Shown here: piece by piece, positions 1-4,635 of the stretch
Layout: every line of letters starts with the position of its first letter
How positions within the stretch are numbered: position 1 is the stretch's first letter
From: a bacterium
Lineage (GTDB): Archaea > Nanoarchaeota > Nanoarchaeia > Woesearchaeales > UBA10216
Reading direction: 5' to 3'
DNA length: 5,863 nt
NCBI GenBank assembly: GCA_024206195.1
Contig: JAAGZO010000239.1
Location: forward strand, 1-5,863
The notes under the pieces: generated by a model
Told to the model about the DNA's origin: nothing
Databases searched by the model: none
Seen by the model: the letters and a program-made list of their open reading frames with translations, nothing else
Position numbers and translations under genes: made by a program

Positions 1-121
1 CGATACCCTTTACTGCGTAATCCTTATCTGGATATAAGATGCTCACAAGCTTACCTTCTAACTCAGGGTAATCATCTCTGCCTACTGTACTAATTCTAAT
101 GTCTCTGTCTAATGTTGTCAT
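1..121 (-). CDS. Unidentified phage protein, N-terminal 40 residues only
   Basis: This is the beginning of a gene that runs off the low-coordinate edge of the window. The ATG is preceded by a good Shine-Dalgarno sequence, AAGGAG, with a 6-base spacer, and the frame stays open for all 40 visible codons. The visible protein begins MTTLDRDIRISTVGRDDYPE and continues with a stretch ending KDYAVKGI. I do not recognise a family, and the visible part has no signal peptide, membrane segment or Cys motif. It is the first gene after the strong terminator at 393-362 and the non-coding leader that carries two T7-like promoter candidates. It is therefore probably the first gene of a separate transcription unit. 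A palindromic element (154-169) lies 32 bases upstream of the start codon. The first residues (MTTL-acidic-R) resemble the start of the polymerase, which may be chance. Confidence 0.8.
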   Translation of the reverse strand, partial: MTTLDRDIRISTVGRDDYPELEGKLVSILYPDKDYAVKGI

Positions 122-153
122 GGTTAACTCCTTTAATTAATTATTAATAAATT

Positions 154-169
154 GTATACGATGGTATAC
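154..169 (-). promoter_or_regulatory. Palindromic element, copy 1 (leader of gene at 121)
   Basis: On the minus strand the site reads GTATAC-CATC-GTATAC, two perfect half-sites around a 4-base centre that differs from most other copies. It lies between the second T7-like repeat and the ribosome binding site of the gene starting at 121. Because the centre lacks TATA while both arms are perfect, this copy argues that the arms are what is conserved, as expected of an operator for a dimeric protein. Confidence 0.7.
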
Positions 170-184
170 AGGTTAATTATGAAC

Positions 185-214
185 CGGTTCTTCTTATATA
201 GGGAGTATAATTAC
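185..214 (-). promoter_or_regulatory. T7-promoter-like repeat A
   Basis: This 30-base unit matches repeat B at 257-286 in 26 of 30 positions, same orientation, 72 bases apart. Read on the minus strand, 213 down to 197 is TAATTATACTCCCTATA, which matches the T7 consensus from -17 to -1 (TAATACGACTCACTATA) at 13 of 17 positions, including TAAT, ACTC and CTATA. The orientation suits the gene at 121, and transcription would begin near 196. Against this reading, the +1 base would be T rather than G. The plus strand also carries TATAGGGAG, identical to T7 from -4 to +5, so the direction is not certain. A promoter for the phage polymerase is the likely role, inferred from sequence only. Confidence 0.55.
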
Positions 215-256
215 GGGTTTTGCAGAAAGTAAGAATACAAACGGTTTATATAAGGT

Positions 257-286
257 CGGTTATTACTATATAGGGAGCATAATTAC
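257..286 (-). promoter_or_regulatory. T7-promoter-like repeat B
   Basis: Second copy of the 30-base repeat. On the minus strand 285 down to 269 reads TAATTATGCTCCCTATA, matching the T7 -17 to -1 consensus at 12 of 17 positions. On the plus strand the same unit reads ACTATATAGGGAGC, close to the T7 initiation region. It stands about 75 bases beyond the terminator at 393-362. Two tandem promoters restarting transcription for the downstream genes is the simplest reading. The competing plus-strand reading would produce antisense RNA towards the polymerase gene. Confidence 0.55.
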
Positions 287-304
287 CCCCTTTACCATAT
301 ATAT

Positions 305-320
305 GTATACTATAGTCTAC
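305..320 (-). promoter_or_regulatory. Palindromic element, copy 2
   Basis: On the minus strand GTAGAC-TATA-GTATAC, identical at its core to copies 4, 6 and 7. It is non-coding and lies between the terminator at 393-362 and T7-like repeat B, so it is not next to a ribosome binding site as several others are. The inner GACTATAG resembles the CACTATAG core of T7-family promoters. Confidence 0.75.
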
Positions 321-361
321 ATTTTAGCACAAATATGTGTACCCAGATGCACCCAGAACGC

Positions 362-393
362 AAAAAAGGGCGACCACCCGAAGGTAGCCGCCC
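362..393 (-). terminator. Strong intrinsic terminator with UUCG loop
   Basis: The minus-strand RNA forms an 11-base-pair stem (393-383 with 378-368; GGGCGGCUACC against GGUGGUCGCCC, including two G-U pairs) closed by the stable C(UUCG)G tetraloop and followed directly by six U residues (367-362). It lies 9 bases beyond the stop codon of the membrane peptide at 507-403, so it ends the polymerase transcription unit. Confidence 0.93.
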
Positions 394-402
394 GATTTAG
401 GG

Positions 403-507
403 TTATTTTGTTCTATTTTTCCATAAATCCCAGAACATGCAGTGTAAAAATACGATACATATTACAAGTATGTACCCTATTAAGCCTTGAATGAACATCA
501 CGAACAT
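403..507 (-). CDS. 34-residue single-span membrane peptide downstream of the RNA polymerase
   Basis: A short gene starting 10 bases after the polymerase stop codon. Its Shine-Dalgarno AAGGAG overlaps that stop (AGATAAGGAG) and sits 6 bases from the ATG, which makes the start convincing and suggests translation coupled to the polymerase. The peptide opens MFVMFIQGLIGYILVICIVF, is almost wholly hydrophobic to about residue 26, and ends in a short polar tail, WKNRTK. This predicts one membrane-spanning helix with the basic C-terminus inside the cell. The stop at 405-403 is followed by the terminator at 393-362. I do not recognise a family. Small single-span phage peptides can act in lysis control, superinfection exclusion or host takeover, but nothing in the sequence chooses among these. 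It is too short for a classical multi-span holin. Confidence 0.78.
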   Translation of the reverse strand: MFVMFIQGLIGYILVICIVFLHCMFWDLWKNRTK

Positions 508-517
508 ATAAATCTCC

Positions 518-3208
518 TTATCTAAAGAAATGTGTTGCTGTTAATACCTGATCTAAGTCGAATCCACGCTGTTGTACGTCTGAAACAGGTGGGAATTTAT
601 CAATCAGGTGCGGAAATCTCGTGCATTGCATCACCCAGAAGTCAATTAAGACATTCCCAGCGTGCATATTCACGAACTCTTCACGTATAGCGAGGTGTAA
701 TAGGTCAGTATTCCCTGCATGAGTAGCGAATGAGTCATGAACGGTACAGAAATCTGTTATTCCGTAGTCATTCGCAGTACAAACTGTCTCCTGGAGGTGA
801 GTTGTATCCAGATTATGCACGAAATTCGGACTAATACTCGTTTGCATACGCCTTTTATCTATCTTTTTGGTGTCCTCCTTCAATGTTAGTTGGATTCTAC
901 CCTCTAGGAAGGTACTAATCCGGTTCTGTTTCGTATCTTTGATGTCCTGGTACACCCTGAAACCTCTCGGACTGTCCCAATACAGCATATTTCCATGCTT
1001 ACCATCGTTCACAATCACCTGGGTTATCTTTTTTAGGAATTGCATCGCTGTCCGAGCTGCAACTACGATCTCATCCAGAGCTTTCCAGACCAGATGATGC
1101 AGTAAAGTCGTTGCGTACACCTGAGCATTCCCAGGTTTACCTGTATCCTTGATGAATGTAAGCTTCTGGAAGGGATTCTTGTACGTTTTATCCGTCTCTT
1201 GAGCCTTCTTAGTGAACTTTTCGAGGTACAGACGGCAATCATCCCGACAAGAGATCTTTGTTCCACCGTACGGTATCACCATCGTAGGTTTCTTAGTAGC
1301 ATCACGCCTGATTGTGAACTCTAACCAGCCTCGCATGACCTGCAGATCGAGTTCATTCGCAGGGAACCACTCTTTACCATTGAATACCTGCTCGTATTTC
1401 AACCCGTAATCTATGTACTCTAATACCTTATTGGCGCAATCTAGGTAAATATCAGAAGGAAGATCACTATCCATAAGATTGACAGAAGTAGCCCCAACAG
1501 GGTCACGAAGCATAGCTGAGTAGTGCTGAATCCCATTACACGATCCATCTTGGGCACAAGGTATATAACTGATGAACTCCTCTCGCTCTTTTGTAGACGA
1601 TAGTATACATTCTGCCAACTCTTCACAGACAGCAAGGAACATATACGGCTTATCGGCTTGTCTCCAGAAATCTCTGTATTCATCTGGATTAGTCCCAGTT
1701 CCGATAATGTTGGATATCTCGGACATGATCCACTGTACCCTATCCGGCAATGACACCTTGTCATTACCATATACTCCGGCTGCGTGTATACACAGGTGAG
1801 TAAATCCGTTCTTACCAAGCTTGCACCCCCTTTTGAATTTAATTAAGGCTTTAGATAAGCCAGTGCCTTGTGGAGATAGAGCTGTACCTGCTGCGTATAG
1901 CCTCCCTCGGAAATCCGCAGTCCATACGAAGTAGAGTTCATCCTCGAATTGGAGTCTTTTAGCCATGTTAATCGTACGGGATACAGCCATGGCCTTTGAG
2001 ACTCTTTCAACCTCCAGTTTACCGATCTCACGGGCAATTCTTTTCCACGCAACGTACTCCTCCTTATCCTCTTCGGTTAACGCTTTCCTGCTATCGAGTT
2101 TAAATTGTTTAAAAGCGGCATTAGTCATGTTACCTTGCTCAAAGGGCGGAAGTGGACACGGAGGTTCTGCTAGAGGTTCTGAGCCTGGCATATCAATCCC
2201 GAATGGTAACTTGAACTCCTTAACGGCCTGTTCTAAGACGAAGGAGTTCACCTCCCATGGAGTCGCCTGTAATAGATTCACTGTCTTGAAGAAATTAGGC
2301 ATTTTATGCTTGTTATCGTGCATCATCTTGAGGTATTTCGGCCTCTGCATCTTAACAATAGGCTTAATACGCCTTAAAGACTTCAAATGGAACCCACCAT
2401 CCGTAGGTGTAGTCCAATCTTTCGGTGGGATTAAGGTAGGCATGAAGTCCGGCGTAAGATACTGACATACGCCAGTATTAGCCTTGATCCATTCGTACGC
2501 CTTAGTAGTACCATAGACATGATGTATAGTCTGATTATTCACGTACTGCGTACTGAGCTCAATTATACCTGAGCCTTTAATACGCTTTCCGTAGTCATCG
2601 TAATCAGACGTAGCCTTAATGAATGCCTCTACACAGGCTGTACCAATATGCACCTTATCCTTCATAGGCCAAACATCCCACTCCATTACACCGTCTGCCT
2701 TCTTACGAGCAGAGTTCACCATAATCTTACGCTTACGTTTATAGTTATTAATTTTCTCGTTCTTGATGTATTTCAGCGTACTCTGGAGATACTTCTTGTC
2801 GTCTCGTTCAAAGGACTCGAACCGAGCGTTATCCTCCACTTTCTGCGAAATACGGGTGACTAGTTGTGTAAGTTTAACTGTTTTAGAGATACTATCCAAG
2901 ATACATTTACAGGTGATGTACGCAGTAGTCTCTGTTTTTAACTCTGAGAGGTATTCCCATGCTACAGGTTTCCGCCCAGGTTTACCCTTCATACGTTTAA
3001 CATCGGCCTCAATCTGTTTAGAAACCGATAGTACGAAGTACCGGAGCATACTGATACCGTACGAAGTATTAGACTCATCAGAGATAGGAACGGTATTCCC
3101 ATCCTTATCGAGCTTCTTCTGTGTACGGTCGATACTCCTGTAATACCTGAGCACTCCGGAGTCGATCATCTCACGCTCCCAGAGTAACTCACGTTCCAGT
3201 GTTGTCAT
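518..3208 (-). CDS. Single-subunit (T7-type) DNA-directed RNA polymerase
   Basis: This 896-residue protein transcribes phage DNA from phage-specific promoters and needs no host sigma factor. T7 RNA polymerase has 883 residues, so it is full length. Landmarks with T7 equivalents in brackets are: DFRGR at 432-436 (DWRGR, 421-425), PQG at 446-448, the catalytic motif DGSCNGIQH with Asp554 (Asp537), R635/K639/Y647 in the RDATKKPTMVIPYG segment (R627/K631/Y639), and VHDSF with His824 and Asp825 (His811, Asp812). The specificity loop contains QNRIS at 761-765. Arg763 matches T7 Arg746, but Ser765 replaces the promoter-reading Asn748. The C-terminus ends HFFR rather than FAFA. The start has Shine-Dalgarno AAGGAGG three bases before the ATG, and a palindromic element (3234-3219) lies immediately upstream, suggesting regulation at this point. 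An inverted copy lies inside the gene. Family assignment is certain, the phage genus is not. Confidence 0.98.
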   Translation of the reverse strand: MTTLERELLWEREMIDSGVLRYYRSIDRTQKKLDKDGNTVPISDESNTSYGISMLRYFVLSVSKQIEADVKRMKGKPGRKPVAWEYLSELKTETTAYITCKCILDSISKTVKLTQLVTRISQKVEDNARFESFERDDKKYLQSTLKYIKNEKINNYKRKRKIMVNSARKKADGVMEWDVWPMKDKVHIGTACVEAFIKATSDYDDYGKRIKGSGIIELSTQYVNNQTIHHVYGTTKAYEWIKANTGVCQYLTPDFMPTLIPPKDWTTPTDGGFHLKSLRRIKPIVKMQRPKYLKMMHDNKHKMPNFFKTVNLLQATPWEVNSFVLEQAVKEFKLPFGIDMPGSEPLAEPPCPLPPFEQGNMTNAAFKQFKLDSRKALTEEDKEEYVAWKRIAREIGKLEVERVSKAMAVSRTINMAKRLQFEDELYFVWTADFRGRLYAAGTALSPQGTGLSKALIKFKRGCKLGKNGFTHLCIHAAGVYGNDKVSLPDRVQWIMSEISNIIGTGTNPDEYRDFWRQADKPYMFLAVCEELAECILSSTKEREEFISYIPCAQDGSCNGIQHYSAMLRDPVGATSVNLMDSDLPSDIYLDCANKVLEYIDYGLKYEQVFNGKEWFPANELDLQVMRGWLEFTIRRDATKKPTMVIPYGGTKISCRDDCRLYLEKFTKKAQETDKTYKNPFQKLTFIKDTGKPGNAQVYATTLLHHLVWKALDEIVVAARTAMQFLKKITQVIVNDGKHGNMLYWDSPRGFRVYQDIKDTKQNRISTFLEGRIQLTLKEDTKKIDKRRMQTSISPNFVHNLDTTHLQETVCTANDYGITDFCTVHDSFATHAGNTDLLHLAIREEFVNMHAGNVLIDFWVMQCTRFPHLIDKFPPVSDVQQRGFDLDQVLTATHFFR
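1593..1608 (+). promoter_or_regulatory. Palindromic element, copy 3 (inside polymerase gene, inverted)
   Basis: The plus strand reads GTAGAC-GATA-GTATAC, preceded by TT, so relative to transcription this copy is inverted compared with the others. It encodes residues C534 to T539 of the polymerase. This segment lies in a region that is variable between T7-type enzymes, just before the catalytic Asp554. It could be a chance match tolerated by a loose region, or an internal operator. Confidence 0.5.
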
Positions 3209-3218
3209 AATCCTCCTT

Positions 3219-3234
3219 GTATACTATAGTCTAC
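3219..3234 (-). promoter_or_regulatory. Palindromic element, copy 4 (leader of RNA polymerase)
   Basis: On the minus strand TTGTAGACTATAGTATACAA, the full 20-base consensus including the outer TTG and CAA. It fills the gap between the stop codon of the 186-residue gene (3237) and the Shine-Dalgarno of the polymerase, ending 10 bases before the ATG. If the inner GACTATAG acts as a T7-type promoter core, transcription would start about 20 bases before the polymerase start codon and the gene would feed its own expression. If it is an operator, a bound protein would block reading into the polymerase gene. Confidence 0.8.
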
Positions 3235-3236
3235 AA

Positions 3237-3797
3237 TTATACTCGTGCTTTCTCGAAGAAACAGGAAATAGCATGACCTGTTCTGCCCGTCTGTGTACCA
3301 ATGAGTTCATAGAACGCTGTTCTATCTGGAATTTTATTCAACGCCTGTTCCATAACCCATTTCTTCTCATTTAGTGACCAAGTTTCACCTATACGACTGC
3401 GTAGTTCTCGGTCTTTATTCCATGGTAATCTAGGTACAACTTTACGTATGAAACCTTGTGATATGAGCCAGTTTATATTATCACGGAATACCTGCCATTT
3501 AACGATGTTATCAATGGGCTGCTTATGTGTGGCTGGTATGTCGTCAGACCTCATTATTTGTGTAATTGCTACAAGCGCAGTACCACATGGATTCTCCTTA
3601 CAGATATCAACGAAGCTTATCCCATCTTTGTACCTCGGAGTAAGCTCATACTTAGGTACGGGTATAGCTTTAACGATAGGATGGAAAGCATCATTAACGT
3701 CACCACTCGGATGCGAACAACTAATAGGGCATGAAGATCCATCTACCCCGTTTGAATGACTTGTATAGTGTACGCACTCATTGCATCTATTTTTCAT
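3237..3797 (-). CDS. Unidentified protein with N-terminal Cys cluster and possible C-terminal Myb/SANT-like helix-turn-helix
   Basis: A 186-residue protein encoded directly upstream of the polymerase. The start overlaps the stop of the preceding peptide gene as TAATG, with AAGGAG 9 bases before the ATG. The N-terminus has four Cys at 5, 8, 23 and 27 plus nearby His residues, as in small zinc-binding modules. The middle (40-135) is unrecognised. The C-terminal part (139-184) begins with WSLNEKKW and ends near GRTGHAISCFFEKAR. This pattern, an N-terminal Trp-containing helix and a closing GRT..AI recognition-like helix, is typical of Myb/SANT-like DNA-binding segments in phage proteins. DNA binding is therefore an inference. 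It stands 3 bases from palindromic element copy 4, which makes it a candidate for the protein that reads these elements, but no direct evidence links them. Confidence 0.85.
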   Translation of the reverse strand: MKNRCNECVHYTSHSNGVDGSSCPISCSHPSGDVNDAFHPIVKAIPVPKYELTPRYKDGISFVDICKENPCGTALVAITQIMRSDDIPATHKQPIDNIVKWQVFRDNINWLISQGFIRKVVPRLPWNKDRELRSRIGETWSLNEKKWVMEQALNKIPDRTAFYELIGTQTGRTGHAISCFFEKARV

Positions 3798-3913
3798 TAG
3801 TATAAACTCCTTCTTCTCTGTTGTGATTTATTATAGATAGCCACAGAACTAAGCTTATGACCTTTACGATTACGTTTCTGTTTATTCAACCGTTTGATAT
3901 CTTTACGAGACAT
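3797..3913 (-). CDS. 38-residue highly basic peptide
   Basis: A short frame in the gap between two longer genes. The ATG lies 11 bases inside the end of the 80-residue gene (stop at 3903), with GAGG 7 bases upstream, and its stop forms TAATG with the start of the 186-residue gene. This close fit on both sides is the main evidence that it is translated. The peptide begins MSRKDIKRLNKQKRNRKGHK and ends RRRSLY. About two fifths of the residues are Lys or Arg, suggesting nucleic acid binding or contact with an acidic partner. I do not recognise a family. An alternative is that the frame mainly serves to pass ribosomes on to the 186-residue gene. Confidence 0.68.
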   Translation of the reverse strand: MSRKDIKRLNKQKRNRKGHKLSSVAIYNKSQQRRRSLY

Positions 3914-4145
3914 TTTTATACCTCAATCTATGCCTTCTAGCTTTCTTATCCAGAGGTATTTCCATGGCTATATCCAGGCTGTCTTTCGGTTGTATACTTT
4001 CGTCTACATCCCGTTCCCACCGAGTATCTGATCCTATTCCACATAGGTAAAGACAATTCTCAGGTCTATGACGTGATTCAGCTTTACATCCTGTGAACCC
4101 TGAAGCATTACTACACGTAGTACATTTCCATGTTAAATTAGGCAT
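3903..4145 (-). CDS. 80-residue Cys-rich protein, possible zinc binder
   Basis: The ATG follows AAAAGGAG with a 5-base spacer and lies 14 bases beyond palindromic element copy 5. The N-terminal half has Cys at 8, 11, 20, 31 and 35 (CTTC, GC, C-LYL-C), an arrangement suggestive of one zinc site. The C-terminal end is basic (KKARRHRLRYK). The general layout resembles the N-terminus of the 186-residue protein two genes downstream, and Cys-containing small proteins recur in this cluster, so relatedness or a shared ligand is possible. I do not recognise a named family. Codons 47-51 (VDESI) are written by palindromic element copy 9, so part of the coding sequence doubles as a possible control site. 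The end overlaps the start of the 38-residue peptide by 11 bases. Confidence 0.82.
   Translation of the reverse strand: MPNLTWKCTTCSNASGFTGCKAESRHRPENCLYLCGIGSDTRWERDVDESIQPKDSLDIAMEIPLDKKARRHRLRYKNVS
3992..4007 (-). promoter_or_regulatory. Palindromic element, copy 9 (inside the 80-residue gene)
   Basis: On the minus strand GTAGAC-GAAA-GTATAC, flanked on the 3' side by AA. It lies inside the 80-residue gene, encoding residues VDESI, about 79 bases before the start of the basic peptide gene. The arms are exact but the centre is GAAA rather than TATA, so this copy again shows half-site conservation with a free centre. Confidence 0.65.
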
Positions 4146-4158
4146 ATAATCTCCTTTT

Positions 4159-4174
4159 GTATACTTTAGTCTAA
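4159..4174 (-). promoter_or_regulatory. Palindromic element, copy 5 (leader of 80-residue gene)
   Basis: On the minus strand TTAGAC-TAAA-GTATAC, followed by AAAAGGAG and the ATG at 4145. The deviation at the first arm base and in the centre coincides with the end of the upstream gene: its last codons and stop (TTA GAC TAA) are written by the element. The inner GACTAAAG resembles the CACTAAAG core of T3-type promoters. Confidence 0.72.
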
Positions 4175-4423
4175 TAGAGTGAAATATTCTGCCGGATAAT
4201 ACTTACGGAACCATCTTAAACCTTTACGTACTTCTGTGTAATGACCCAACATCTCTGCGCCCTTGATTACATCGTACACAGCTACTGCCTCAGGTGTCAA
4301 TACACAACTCTCTCCGGAATACGGATTCGTTACCTCAACTGGGGCATCATCCAGAATACTACATGAAAATGGGAAATTCTCTGCTGCCTCAGCCTGTAGT
4401 TCTAATCTTCTTGCTTCATCCAT
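4166..4423 (-). CDS. 85-residue phage protein of unknown function
   Basis: The ATG follows AAAAGGAG with a 6-base spacer, 14 bases beyond palindromic element copy 6. The protein is mildly acidic, begins MDEARRLELQAEAAENFPFS and contains a compact C-terminal segment (about 32-85) with NPYSGESCVLTPEAVAVYD, then KGLRWFRKYYPAEYF. This looks like a small folded, mostly helical domain, and the NP-SGES-LTPEAVA style resembles small conserved proteins of tailed phages, but I cannot name a family or activity. There is no membrane segment and no metal-binding Cys pair. The stop codon lies inside palindromic element copy 5, so the end of this gene and the control of the next one share bases. Confidence 0.85.
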   Translation of the reverse strand: MDEARRLELQAEAAENFPFSCSILDDAPVEVTNPYSGESCVLTPEAVAVYDVIKGAEMLGHYTEVRKGLRWFRKYYPAEYFTLLD

Positions 4424-4437
4424 TGTGATCTCCTTTT

Positions 4438-4453
4438 GTATACTATAGTCTAC
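4438..4453 (-). promoter_or_regulatory. Palindromic element, copy 6 (leader of 85-residue gene)
   Basis: On the minus strand TTGTAGACTATAGTATACAA, the full consensus. It occupies the short gap between the stop of the zinc-ribbon-like gene (4462) and the AAAAGGAG Shine-Dalgarno of the gene starting at 4423. Position and sequence match copy 4 in front of the polymerase almost exactly. Confidence 0.8.
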
Positions 4454-4461
4454 AATTTATG

Positions 4462-4635
4462 TTACGGTCTAGGGACACCAATCCCTAGGCATTCCTGGCA
4501 TTTCACGTACCAGTTAACTAATTTTACACGGTGACTTCTTAGACTCTGATTAAATTGTACGCATTTATGCCTGTCTAGTTGTTTACAATCCTTACAATAG
4601 ATCGACAAAGTATGCTGATTACTTTCTGGTTTCAT
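4462..4635 (-). CDS. 57-residue zinc-ribbon-like protein
   Basis: A short gene whose ATG overlaps the TGA of the upstream 103-residue gene (ATGA, 4632-4635), with a strong Shine-Dalgarno, GAGGAGG, four bases upstream inside the upstream gene. The protein begins MKPESNQHTLSIYCKDCKQL and has two CxxC pairs, Cys14/Cys17 and Cys46/Cys49, separated by 28 residues, the usual layout of a zinc ribbon. Cys25 is extra. Between the pairs it is basic (RSHRVK). A structural zinc site, perhaps in a nucleic-acid- or protein-contacting fold, is inferred from the Cys pattern; the partner is unknown. Palindromic element copy 7 lies 38 bases upstream inside the previous gene, and copy 6 lies 8 bases after the stop codon. 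Confidence 0.82.
   Translation of the reverse strand: MKPESNQHTLSIYCKDCKQLDRHKCVQFNQSLRSHRVKLVNWYVKCQECLGIGVPRP

Larger units (their letters stand above)
122..361 (-). other. Non-coding leader between transcription units
   Basis: About 240 bases with no convincing coding frame on either strand. On the minus strand it follows the terminator at 393-362 and leads into the gene starting at 121. In minus-strand order it holds a palindromic element (320-305), two T7-promoter-like imperfect direct repeats (286-257 and 214-185), a perfect 10-base palindrome GAACCGGTTC (190-181), another palindromic element (169-154), and the Shine-Dalgarno sequence at 133-128. The density of signals suggests a control region for the downstream genes. 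Listed separately below are those elements I can define. Confidence 0.7.

Noticed and set aside
266..280. Possible leader peptide MLPI on the minus strand with GGGGG upstream
   Set aside because: It falls inside T7-like repeat B, and the ATG is absent from repeat A because of the single base difference. Four codons are too few to support.
303..494. Plus-strand open frame of 63 codons
   Set aside because: It lies on the opposite strand over the terminator and the membrane peptide, starts inside palindromic element copy 2, and has no ribosome binding site.
1786..1791. Isolated GTATAC in the polymerase gene
   Set aside because: A single half-site without a partner at 4-base spacing. One such hexamer is expected by chance.
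1441..1818. Minus-strand open frame of 125 codons inside the polymerase gene
   Set aside because: It is an alternative frame over the catalytic core, which is certain to be coded in the other frame. The protein has no recognisable features.
1965..2465. Plus-strand open frame of 166 codons inside the polymerase gene
   Set aside because: It is antisense to strongly conserved polymerase coding sequence, its composition is that of a shadow frame, and no convincing ribosome binding site precedes it.
2511..2535. Further copy of the palindromic element (ATAGAC to TATAGTCTG)
   Set aside because: The half-sites are incomplete and the spacing differs. It does not fit the GTAKAC-N4-GTATAC pattern.
3772..3783. 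Degenerate element TTGTATAGTGTAC near the start of the 186-residue gene
   Set aside because: It has one partial arm with wrong spacing and lies within coding sequence. Not counted as a copy.
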